Assembly (NCBI GenBank): GCA_942493275.1
Contig: OW818687.1
Location: 744,001-808,000 of the forward strand
Origin: G942493275 sp942493275
GTDB lineage: Bacteria; Actinomycetota; Coriobacteriia; Anaerosomatales; PHET01
Reading direction: 5' to 3'
DNA: 64,000 bases
A model generated the notes under the pieces. It was not told where the DNA came from and did no database searches. It saw only the letters and a list, made by a program, of their open reading frames with translations. This document shows positions 51,373 to 58,820 of this stretch, one piece after another (position 1 is the first letter of the stretch; each line of letters begins with the position of its first letter). The position numbers were made by a program, and so were the translations under genes.

Positions 51373-52401
51373 CTACTCCATCTCCTTGAACTGGTCGTGG
51401 CACTCTTCGCACCACTCCACGTCGTGGCAGGCGATGCAGCGCGGGTCCTTGACGTCCTCGGTCTGCTTGCTGTGCCTGCCGATCCACGTCCTGGTCGAGC
51501 CGTGGAACGCCGGTCGCTGCAGGTGGCACTCGTCGCACTCGCCCTCGGTCTGGTGGCACTTCAGGCAGCGATCCTGACCTTTCAGCGCTTCGGCTCCGTG
51601 GTACTCGGCGGCCCACTCGTCCTTGACGTGCAGCTCCTCGATCGACTTCATCGAGATCTCGATGGGCAGCCCGTCGAACTTGGGGCGCTCGCCCGTCGTG
51701 TGGCACTGCTGGCACTGGCTCGTCGTGTGGCACCCCTCGGTGCACGCGTTCTCACCGGTCTTCGCGACGATGCCGGGGTGTGCGGTCTGCCACTGCTCGC
51801 CCGACTCATGCAGTACGTGGTGGCAGTCGTAGCACTGGTCCGACGTCTTTGTGCCGACGTGGCAGCCGTAGCTCACGCACACGCCCGAGAACGGCATCTC
51901 CTTGTGCTTGGTCATGTAGGTCTCGAAGTGCGCCGTCCACTTGTGACAGCTGACGCACTCGCGCGTCTCGTTGGCGACGCGCTGGTGAGCCGGATGCGGG
52001 ATGCGCTCGAGGCGCTCGGCGTCATCGGCCCAGTCATCCTCGTGACACGCGAGGCACTTGTCGTTCCTCGGCGGTCCGAACTTGAAGTAGTCCGGAACGG
52101 TGTTGGTGGTGACGTAGCTCCGATAGAAGTCGCCGATGAGGGCCATGCCGTTCTCGACCGGCTGCGTCTCGTGACACTCGCGGCAGCCGATGCCCTCGTG
52201 CGCCGACTCCTCGAGGTTGACGTAGCGGCGCTCGAGAAGGTGGTAGCGCTCGAAGAAGTCGGGTGACGACGTCACCACGAGCGGCACTATGACCGCGGCC
52301 GATACCAGCACCACGAACCCGATCGCGACGAGAACCGCTATCAGGACCCAGCGCCTGCCTGTCCTCTGCCCTGCCTCCCGAGCGCTCACGACAGGGCTCA
52401 C
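51373..52401 (-). CDS. Membrane-anchored undecahaem c-type cytochrome with CX3CH and CX4CH motifs
   Basis: 342 residues from GTG 52401, overlapping the NrfD stop (GTGA). An N-terminal helix (VLIAVLVAIGFVVLVSAAVIVPLVV) is followed by nine canonical motifs (CRECH, CLACH, CVSCH, CYDCH, CQQCH, CLKCH, CDECH, CIACH, CEECH), one CX3CH (CTEGCH) and one CX4CH (CVSYGCH). The segment after the helix, SPDFFERYHLLERRYVNLEESAH, corresponds to the helix-haem region of the two next cytochromes. It is directly downstream of the quinol-interacting NrfD gene and is a good candidate for its first electron acceptor. Confidence 0.9.
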   Translation of the reverse strand: MSPVVSAREAGQRTGRRWVLIAVLVAIGFVVLVSAAVIVPLVVTSSPDFFERYHLLERRYVNLEESAHEGIGCRECHETQPVENGMALIGDFYRSYVTTNTVPDYFKFGPPRNDKCLACHEDDWADDAERLERIPHPAHQRVANETRECVSCHKWTAHFETYMTKHKEMPFSGVCVSYGCHVGTKTSDQCYDCHHVLHESGEQWQTAHPGIVAKTGENACTEGCHTTSQCQQCHTTGERPKFDGLPIEISMKSIEELHVKDEWAAEYHGAEALKGQDRCLKCHQTEGECDECHLQRPAFHGSTRTWIGRHSKQTEDVKDPRCIACHDVEWCEECHDQFKEME

Positions 52402-53660
52402 CCGGCCTCGGGGACGGGTTCGGTCGAGACCTCAGGCAACGCTGCTTCCTCTTCCTCGCCGTGCTCCTCGGGCATCGTCAGTGGCAGTACCTTCGCCGAC
52501 AGCGTCATGATCAGCAGGCCGACCGACAGCAGGCCGAGCGCGATGAGCACCTCGACGAGGCTCGGCACGTACGGGGAGCTGTACTGGCCGAGCGGGTTCA
52601 CCACGAATCCCATCGCCATGAGCGAGTAGCGCTTGAGGAAGATGGCGAACACGTAGAGCGCCGACGCGGTGATCTGAATCGCCGGCAGGTGCCGGGTCTT
52701 GCGGCCGGCCAGCAGTGCGAAGGCCGTGATGCCCATGATCAGCACCGGGAGGAAGAACGGCGCGTACTCACCGGTCAGGAAGTGCGAGAACCGGATCGTG
52801 TGCCCGGGCTTTGCCGAGGTGGGCCAGTAGATGACCAGAATCTCGACGACCAGCAGGAACAGGTCGACGATGATGACCGTTCCGAGCAGCGTGGAGAGGC
52901 TGCGGAACATACTCGCCTTGAACTTCATCACATCGAAGCGCTGCATGATGTAGGCGCAGATCAACAGGAGCGCGATACCTGAAGCGGTGGCCGAAGTCAG
53001 GAAGATCGGCACCATCACGGCCGAGTTCCACAGCTCGCGCGACTTGTTGAGCGCCAGTACGAACGCCGTCGTGGTGTGCAGATAGACCGCGAACGGGAGC
53101 GCGATGAGGGTCATCCGATGCGCCCACTTCTCGCCACCCTTGAGCGTTATGAGCAGCCACAAGTCGATGAAGCAGATGATCATGTAGATGTTGGCCGCCG
53201 AACCCGTATAGACGAACGGCGACGTGGGGTTGGGCGTGAGCAGCATCCAGACCGCACGCCACGGGCGCTCCATGTCCGTGATGATGCCGAGAAGCGCCAT
53301 CATGACGAGAACGCCCGCCTGCAGGACCGCGAGCCGCGACAGCGGACGGAACTGCTCGGCGCCGAAGAGGTGCACGCTCGCGTAGACCACGAGCCCGCCC
53401 GCCGAGAGGCCGACGTAGTACATGTAGTTGGTGAACCACAGCCCCCACGGATAGTTGTCGCGCATCCCCATCACCGAGCCGCCGCTGGTCAGCGCGACCC
53501 CCCAGGCGATCACGCCGAGGCCGACGAACGTCATGATGATGGCGATGAGAGCCCAGTAGCGAGGGCCGGCGGTCCGCAGGGCGCCGAGGTTGAAGTCGAC
53601 ACCGATGAATCGGTAGATCCCCGGCTGTCGCGTGGTGGCGGTCGTCTCTGTCACGGCCAT
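52398..53660 (-). CDS. NrfD/PsrC-type polytopic membrane subunit
   Basis: The start is taken as ATG 53660, sharing its A with the upstream stop (TGATG); the much longer open frame is an artefact over the ferredoxin gene. 420 residues with about ten membrane helices, starting near YWALIAIIMTFVGLG and containing the family segment YPWGLWFTNYMYYVGLSAGG. NrfD/PsrC subunits interact with menaquinol and pass electrons to an adjoining ferredoxin subunit or the reverse. There is no catalytic molybdenum subunit in the operon. The tail is acidic (EEHGEEEEAALPE). Confidence 0.9.
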   Translation of the reverse strand: MAVTETTATTRQPGIYRFIGVDFNLGALRTAGPRYWALIAIIMTFVGLGVIAWGVALTSGGSVMGMRDNYPWGLWFTNYMYYVGLSAGGLVVYASVHLFGAEQFRPLSRLAVLQAGVLVMMALLGIITDMERPWRAVWMLLTPNPTSPFVYTGSAANIYMIICFIDLWLLITLKGGEKWAHRMTLIALPFAVYLHTTTAFVLALNKSRELWNSAVMVPIFLTSATASGIALLLICAYIMQRFDVMKFKASMFRSLSTLLGTVIIVDLFLLVVEILVIYWPTSAKPGHTIRFSHFLTGEYAPFFLPVLIMGITAFALLAGRKTRHLPAIQITASALYVFAIFLKRYSLMAMGFVVNPLGQYSSPYVPSLVEVLIALGLLSVGLLIMTLSAKVLPLTMPEEHGEEEEAALPEVSTEPVPEAG

Positions 53661-54571
53661 CACCCCACGTACCAGATCATCGGTTCGTTCCCGTACTCCT
53701 CTTTGAGACGCCACACGCGGCGCGTCTTGATGAGTATCGAGACTTCGCTCTCGGGGTCGTTCAGATCGCCGAACTTGCGTGCGCCGACCGGGCACGCCTC
53801 GGTGCACGCCGTCGTCTGTCCGTTGCGCGTGCGCTGCACGCAGAACGTGCACTTCTCGACGACGCCGGCCTTCTCCTCGAGCGGGACCTTGGGGTTGATC
53901 TCGTCTTCCGGAACGTGAGGCTCGACCCAGTTGAAGTGCCGCGCGTCGTAGGGGCAGGTGACCATGCAGTTGCGACACGCGATGCACTTGTTGTAGTCGA
54001 TGACCACGATTCCGTCGGGCTCTTTCCAGGTCGCCACCACGGGGCAGCCGTAGACGCACGTCGGCTTCGCGCACTGCATGCACTGCACCGGCATGTACCA
54101 CTTGTCGGGACGACCGCCCTCTTCGTAGTGGACGTCGGAGTGCTCGAGGTCGATCTTGCCGGGCTCCATCTCGAGCACCTGGATGTAGGTGAAACCGGAG
54201 TCTCGGCCGATGTTGTTCTCCTCGACGCAGGCGTACACGCAACGGCGGCAGCCGATGCATGCCTTCACGTCGATGACCATGGCCCACTTCTCTTTGCCCG
54301 CGGGGTCGGCGTAGTCGACCGGCTTGCCGGGATAGTTCACCGGCTGGTTCTCGTGGATGATCTCGTCGAGCACCGGATCACCGGTGGAGCTCGTCTCCTC
54401 GGATGCGCCGGCGAGCTCGGCGGGTGCCGCGACCAGCGCAGGGACAGCGCCTGCGGCGAAGAGCCCGGCGGCGGCACCAATACCCTCGAGGAAGCGTCGC
54501 CGTGAGACGGTGCATCCCTCGGGCAGCGGCGCGAGCGCCTGCGTGGGGTCTTGTTCCTTGTTGATGCTCAT
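53660..54571 (-). CDS. Tat-exported four-cluster ferredoxin subunit (NrfC/PhsB-like)
   Basis: 303 residues from ATG 54571. The N-terminus has a twin-arginine signal (TVSRRRFLEGIG) and a hydrophobic stretch. Four Fe-S cluster binding sets follow: CIGCRRCVYAC, CMQCAKPTCVYGC, CIACRNCMVTC and the CTFC...CTEAC pair, as in NrfC, PhsB, TtrB and DmsB. Export by Tat puts the clusters outside the membrane, next to the NrfD subunit and the cytochromes. It links quinol chemistry to haem carriers. Confidence 0.93.
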   Translation of the reverse strand: MSINKEQDPTQALAPLPEGCTVSRRRFLEGIGAAAGLFAAGAVPALVAAPAELAGASEETSSTGDPVLDEIIHENQPVNYPGKPVDYADPAGKEKWAMVIDVKACIGCRRCVYACVEENNIGRDSGFTYIQVLEMEPGKIDLEHSDVHYEEGGRPDKWYMPVQCMQCAKPTCVYGCPVVATWKEPDGIVVIDYNKCIACRNCMVTCPYDARHFNWVEPHVPEDEINPKVPLEEKAGVVEKCTFCVQRTRNGQTTACTEACPVGARKFGDLNDPESEVSILIKTRRVWRLKEEYGNEPMIWYVG

Positions 54572-55323
54572 CGGTTGGGCCTTCCCATGATCAGATAGCC
54601 GATCGCGCTCGCCGATACGATCACGCCGAGGCCTGTGAGGGCCATCAGCCAGACTGGCGTCTCCACCGGAGGCATCACGGCGGGCGGCGCGAGGGGCTTG
54701 AACGGCTCGTGCTCCCCGACCGCCTTGACCTCAATGCCCGTGCCCTGGAACGGCGGGAGCGCCGGGACGTAGATGTATGAAGGAGTGTGGGCGTCGTGAC
54801 AGCCCGCTGAGGTGCACTTCTCGGCGTTCTTACCGTGTACGCCCACGATGAAGTCCTGATACTTCTCGAAGTGGCAGCGCTGACACACGCGCGAGACGTC
54901 ACCGGTGACGTCGACGAACGAACCGTCCGGAAGCAGCAGCTTGCCGGGGTTGCGTGAGGGGTCGTCGTGACACGCGAGGCACGCCTTGTCCCCCTCGCCG
55001 AGAATGTCGTGCTTCTCGAGCACGATCTCGTGCTTCTCCATATCGATGGGCAACGGCTTGGTCGGCTTGCCGTCGGCGCCAAGCGTCACGGGGTGGCAGT
55101 CGGTGCAGGGAGAGAATGCGAGTTCCCCTGTAGCGGACTGACCGGCGAACGCCTCGGTGGCGAACACAAAGACCATCGCGAACGTCAGCGCGAGCGCTGC
55201 GATCAGTGCTGCGCGTCGCACCATAGAACCCGATCGCCGGATGTCGGGTGCCCTGAGGGCCTGCATCGCTTCGATCGCTGACACCACCTTGGTCGCAGGG
55301 GTTTCGCCGTGACGATCAGACAC
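54568..55323 (-). CDS. Tetrahaem c-type cytochrome with N- and C-terminal membrane helices
   Basis: Up to 251 residues from GTG 55323; ATG 55224 (giving MVRRAALIAALALTF) is an alternative start that leaves a clear signal peptide, and I cannot decide between them. After the signal region come CTDCH, CLACH, CQRCH and a CX4CH motif (CTSAGCH), then a proline-rich linker and a C-terminal membrane helix (PVWLMALTGLGVIVSASAIGYLI). It is the first gene of the operon, 4 bp overlapping the ferredoxin gene. Such small tetrahaem subunits occur with NrfD/ferredoxin membrane complexes. Confidence 0.82.
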   Translation of the reverse strand: MSDRHGETPATKVVSAIEAMQALRAPDIRRSGSMVRRAALIAALALTFAMVFVFATEAFAGQSATGELAFSPCTDCHPVTLGADGKPTKPLPIDMEKHEIVLEKHDILGEGDKACLACHDDPSRNPGKLLLPDGSFVDVTGDVSRVCQRCHFEKYQDFIVGVHGKNAEKCTSAGCHDAHTPSYIYVPALPPFQGTGIEVKAVGEHEPFKPLAPPAVMPPVETPVWLMALTGLGVIVSASAIGYLIMGRPNR

Positions 55324-55368
55324 TAACAGCCGCTCTGACCTCGCCTATTCGTACCCTATTACCGTCAT

Positions 55369-55390
55369 GTTAGGTTTCTGTTAGCGGTGT
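55369..55390 (+). promoter_or_regulatory. 11-bp direct repeats between the cytochrome operon and the two-component genes
   Basis: GTTAGGTTTCT (55369-55379) and GTTAGCGGTGT (55380-55390) repeat GTTAG at exactly 11 bp. This is the spacing of PhoB/PhoP-type OmpR regulator sites. The pair lies 46-67 bp upstream of the cytochrome operon start and about 60 bp upstream of the response regulator start, so it could control both directions. The binding protein is inferred. Confidence 0.6.
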
Positions 55391-55449
55391 TTCAGGCTCT
55401 GTGGGGGTATCTTCAGGCGAGAAGATCCCCTCCTTACCAGGGAGCGCGC

Positions 55450-56130
55450 GTGAAGAAGGTTCTTGTGGTCGATGACGAGGAGTCCATCCTCAAGGTGGTC
55501 GAGTACGCCCTGTCCGACGCGGGCTACGAGGTCCACACGGCCCAGGACGGCCAGGCCGCCGAGTTCCTCTTCGAGCAGGTTCGCCCCGATCTCGTCATCC
55601 TCGACGTGATGCTGCCCGGGAAATCGGGCCTCGATATCGCCAAGGATCTTCGCACCGCGTCCAACGTGCCGATCATCATGCTGTCGGCCCGCGGCGACGA
55701 GGTCGACCGCATTCTCGGCCTCGAGTTCGGCGCCGACGACTACGTCACCAAGCCATTCTCGCCGCGCGAGCTCGTGAGCCGCGTCAAGGCGATTCTGCGC
55801 CGGGTCGAAAGCGCCCCGGCCGAGAAGGCCTGCATCGAGGTCGGGGACCTCCAGATCGACACGCTGTCCCGGCAGGTGAAGCTCGCGGGTCAGCCGATCC
55901 ACCTCACCACCTCCGAGTACGGCATCCTGCTGCACCTCGCGAAGCATCCCGGAACCGCCTACTCGCGTCAGGCGATCTTGGCGGCACTGTGGGACGAGTC
56001 ACCCATAGGCGACGAGCGCGCCGTCGACGTGCATATACACAACATCAGGGAGAAGATCGAAGAGGACCACCGCAACCCCACGTACCTGCTTACGGTGCGG
56101 GGCTACGGATACCGCCTGAGGGAGTCATAG
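55450..56130 (+). CDS. OmpR-family response regulator, PhoB/ResD-like
   Basis: The start is taken as GTG 55450 behind AGGGAG. 226 residues. Receiver domain (about 1-118) with VLVVDDEESILKVVEYAL, phosphoacceptor LVILDVMLPGKSG and TKPFSPREL, then a winged-helix OmpR domain (about 130-226) with LTTSEYGILLHLAKHPG and the recognition helix region DERAVDVHIHNIREKIE, ending TVRGYGYRL. The sensor kinase gene starts 3 bp after its stop. The target sites are probably the 11-bp direct repeats upstream and at 57928. Confidence 0.93.
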   Translation: MKKVLVVDDEESILKVVEYALSDAGYEVHTAQDGQAAEFLFEQVRPDLVILDVMLPGKSGLDIAKDLRTASNVPIIMLSARGDEVDRILGLEFGADDYVTKPFSPRELVSRVKAILRRVESAPAEKACIEVGDLQIDTLSRQVKLAGQPIHLTTSEYGILLHLAKHPGTAYSRQAILAALWDESPIGDERAVDVHIHNIREKIEEDHRNPTYLLTVRGYGYRLRES

Positions 56131-56133
56131 GCG

Positions 56134-57894
56134 ATGCAGCCGCGCCGTCGAGGATCGATCCTCCTATGGCAGACCGGGCTGTTCATCGTCGTGATCATCG
56201 TCGCGATGCTGATACTGTCCGGCTCTCTGTCCGCGGGGCTCCAAGACACGCTCGCGAGGATTGCCGAGACCAACGAACTCCGCAACGCCTCCGCGCTCGC
56301 CCAGCGCCTCCAACCGGAGTTCCCGCTGGCCGTGGACGGCTCCAGCCGGATCAAGGACCTCGTCGCCGAGTACCGCGACATCTACGGAAGCGGGATCTGG
56401 GTCTACAACGCCAATGGCGAGTTGATCGAAGCCGCATTCGACGTCCCGCCGGTCGATGCGGTTCTCGAGTCGGCCAAGATCGCGGGTCTCGAACAGGATC
56501 CCTCCTACGCGGTGAGCGACCTGCGCGCCGATGGATCGGTGGTCGCCTCCAAGCCGCTGATCGACGAGAACGGCGAGCTCGACGGCGTGGTCGTGACCGC
56601 GAGCACGGTGGATCAGCACGTCGCGATCTTGAATGCCGTCCGAGACAGGCTGTGGATCACCTTCTGGGTTTCGCTCGCTGTGGCCGGCCTCCTCGGATTC
56701 GCGTTCGCCGAACTGATAGCGCGCCGCATCCGGGCGATGTCTGACGCCGCCTCGGCGGTGGCCGCCGGCGACTTCGACCAGCGGGTCTCGGCGGGTGTGT
56801 CTCCCGACGAGATCCAGGACCTCGCCGAGCTGTACAACTCGATGGCCGCCCGCCTCGGCGAAGCTTTCGGAGAGATCGAGGAGAGCCGGCGCCGGATCGT
56901 CGCCGTGGTCGAGTCGATGGCCGAGGGCGTGGTCGGACTCGACGCCGACGCCAGGGTGCGCGTCGCCAACCCGGAGGCGCTCAGGCTGCTCGGCTCAGAG
57001 GGCGACGCGATTGGCTTGCCGATCGACCGGATCGGCGTCACCCCCGAGGTGCTCGAGATCGTGAACGCGGGCCTCGCCGGCGACAGCGCCGCCGGGACGG
57101 TCACTTTGGGTCGCCACATCGTGATGCTGCACAGCACGCCGCTGGTCGGTGCGCAGGGCGAGGCGGAAGGCGCTGTGCTGCTGCTCGCGGACGTGACCGA
57201 GCAGCATCGCATCGAGGACGCACAGCGGCGGTTCGTCGCCGACGCGAGCCATGAGATGCGCACGCCCATAGCCGCGCTCAAGGGGATGCTCGAGCTGCTT
57301 GAGGACGGGGCGAAGGAGAAGCCCGAGGTTCGCGACGACTTCATACACACGATGCAGGTGGAGGCCGATCGCCTGAGCCGGCTCGTGGCCGACCTGTTGA
57401 CGCTCGCTCAGCTCGAGGCGGGCAGCCTGCGGCTCAGGCTCGGCCCCGAGTACGCGGCCGACCTTCTCGGCGAGGTTGCCGGTGTCATGCGCCCGCTCGC
57501 CGAGCAGGCCGGGGTGACGCTTGCGGTCGAAGTGCCCGAAGCGGAAACGCGCGTCATCGCCGACCGGGACAAGATCGTGCAGGTGCTGCTGAGCTTCACC
57601 GACAACGCGCTGAAGCACTCGGAGGCCGACACGACCATCCACCTGCGGGCGATTCGCGACGGTGACGAGGTCCGTCTCGAGGTTGCCGACGAAGGCACCG
57701 GCATCGAGGCCGATGAACTCTCTCGCGTGTTCGAGCGGTTCTACCGAGCCGACGCCGCACGGGCGGGAGGAGGTGGCACCGGGCTCGGTCTCGCGATCGC
57801 CAAGGAGATAGTCGAGGCCCACCAGTCGAGCATCGACGTGCGCTCTGAGCCCGGCTCGGGTACCGCCTTCTCGTTCACGCTTCAACCTGCCTGA
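56134..57894 (+). CDS. Membrane sensor histidine kinase (PhoR/ResE-like)
   Basis: 586 residues from ATG 56134. TM1 (about 10-35), an extracellular loop of about 135 residues, TM2 (ITFWVSLAVAGLLGFAFAELIA), HAMP (about 195-250), PAS (about 255-360 with VRVANPEALRLLG), HisKA (VADASHEMRTPIAALKGML) and HATPase (FTDNALKHSE, VADEGTGIEA, GGTGLGLAIAKEIVEAH). It should phosphorylate the regulator encoded 3 bp upstream. The architecture is shared by PhoR, ResE and SrrB, whose signals are phosphate or redox state. Confidence 0.93.
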   Translation: MQPRRRGSILLWQTGLFIVVIIVAMLILSGSLSAGLQDTLARIAETNELRNASALAQRLQPEFPLAVDGSSRIKDLVAEYRDIYGSGIWVYNANGELIEAAFDVPPVDAVLESAKIAGLEQDPSYAVSDLRADGSVVASKPLIDENGELDGVVVTASTVDQHVAILNAVRDRLWITFWVSLAVAGLLGFAFAELIARRIRAMSDAASAVAAGDFDQRVSAGVSPDEIQDLAELYNSMAARLGEAFGEIEESRRRIVAVVESMAEGVVGLDADARVRVANPEALRLLGSEGDAIGLPIDRIGVTPEVLEIVNAGLAGDSAAGTVTLGRHIVMLHSTPLVGAQGEAEGAVLLLADVTEQHRIEDAQRRFVADASHEMRTPIAALKGMLELLEDGAKEKPEVRDDFIHTMQVEADRLSRLVADLLTLAQLEAGSLRLRLGPEYAADLLGEVAGVMRPLAEQAGVTLAVEVPEAETRVIADRDKIVQVLLSFTDNALKHSEADTTIHLRAIRDGDEVRLEVADEGTGIEADELSRVFERFYRADAARAGGGGTGLGLAIAKEIVEAHQSSIDVRSEPGSGTAFSFTLQPA

Positions 57895-57927
57895 GCACGG
57901 CGTCTGCGGCGAAGCGGGCGTCCTCAC

Positions 57928-57960
57928 AGAACCCTAACAAGACACGAACCACGCGCGAAC
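57928..57960 (-). promoter_or_regulatory. Triple 11-bp direct repeat before the membrane protein gene
   Basis: Three consecutive 11-bp units end in CTAAC (57928-57938), CGAAC (57939-57949) and CGAAC (57950-57960); on the minus strand they read GTTCG, GTTCG and GTTAG at 11-bp steps. The same GTTAG word and spacing appear in front of the response regulator gene. They sit 80-115 bp before the start at 58042, with an AT-rich stretch 57980-57995 in between. Confidence 0.55.
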
Positions 57961-58041
57961 CTCCGCACCTCCGGACGGGTGCATATTCCTCATAGGGTCA
58001 TCGAAGGCCCACCCGGACGAGGTGTTTGGAGGTAGAGGACA

Positions 58042-58614
58042 ATGTCAGTCGCTCTCGCAGCGGTCCTCATCATAGGCGGTTTCATCAGTGCAGCCCTGTT
58101 CATCGTGGGCCTCCCGCTGGTGCTCGGCATGATGGCTTTCGATGTCGTCAAGACCCGTGATGACAGCCCGCTCACTGTTGAGGATTCCACCACCCGAATC
58201 GCTGTCGAGCGCGGCGTCGCCCGTGCGTTCGTCATCGCAGGCGGCGCGTTCTGGTCCATCGCCGCGTTCGCGGGCCTGTACTCCTTCCAGAACACCGGCA
58301 TCGGCGACGCGCTGATCGCGGCCCTCATTCCGCTGACTGCCGTCGCAGTCACGCTGATCGTGGGCTGGTACTACGAGCGATTCACCGCAGCCCTGCTGTT
58401 GGTCGCGGCCATGGCGGTCGTCGCCTGGGGTGTCATCTATCAGTTCGAGCTGGGTGTCTGGATGATCATGACGTTCGCGCTGCTCGGCCCGATGCTGACC
58501 GCCTCGGTGCTGTTCTGGCTGGCCCGTCGCGACCAGGAGGCCTTCGAGCGGGCGACCGCGCTTCGCCCCCAGTTGGCTCCCATCTTCGCGGCACGCAGCA
58601 CGATCTCCCAGTAG
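58042..58614 (+). CDS. Membrane protein of unknown function
   Basis: 190 residues from ATG 58042 with GGAGGTAGAGGA ahead. About five membrane helices (AAVLIIGGFISAALFIVGLPLVLGMM, FVIAGGAFWSIAAFAGLY, ALIAALIPLTAVAVTLIVGWYY, ALLLVAAMAVVAWGVIY, MIMTFALLGPMLTASVLFWLA). I do not recognise a named family. It is the next gene after the sensor kinase, behind a repeat motif that matches the regulator's own promoter, so it may be a direct target. It ends at a strong terminator. Confidence 0.7.
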   Translation: MSVALAAVLIIGGFISAALFIVGLPLVLGMMAFDVVKTRDDSPLTVEDSTTRIAVERGVARAFVIAGGAFWSIAAFAGLYSFQNTGIGDALIAALIPLTAVAVTLIVGWYYERFTAALLLVAAMAVVAWGVIYQFELGVWMIMTFALLGPMLTASVLFWLARRDQEAFERATALRPQLAPIFAARSTISQ

Positions 58615-58641
58615 CACGCTCGCACCACGAGAACCCCCTCA

Positions 58642-58673
58642 CGAGGGTCGGCGAAAGCCGGCCCTCGTTCTTT
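58642..58673 (+). terminator. Intrinsic terminator
   Basis: CGAGGGTCGGC (58642-58652) pairs with GCCGGCCCTCG (58657-58667) around GAAA with one mismatch, then TTCTTT. It ends the transcript of the membrane protein gene. Confidence 0.85.
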
Positions 58674-58820
58674 GCGCCCCACAACCGGGTCAGATGGCGC
58701 GCTACCTGCTTCGGTGTGCATTTCGTGTGTATTCCAAACCCGCGCAGGCGTTGCCAGAACGCTAAGTGCTACGCTGAAATTCCGCGCGCACCGCGCAAAC
58801 CCCGATTGGAGCCGCAGCGG

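Noticed and set aside
53661..54287. Long N-terminal extension of the NrfD frame
   Set aside because: It overlaps the ferredoxin gene in another frame and has no family similarity.
48756..55090. CRISPR or tandem DNA repeat suggested by the many TGCCACxxG-like words
   Set aside because: The repetition comes from codons of CxxCH motifs; spacing is irregular and there is no constant repeat of 24-37 bp.
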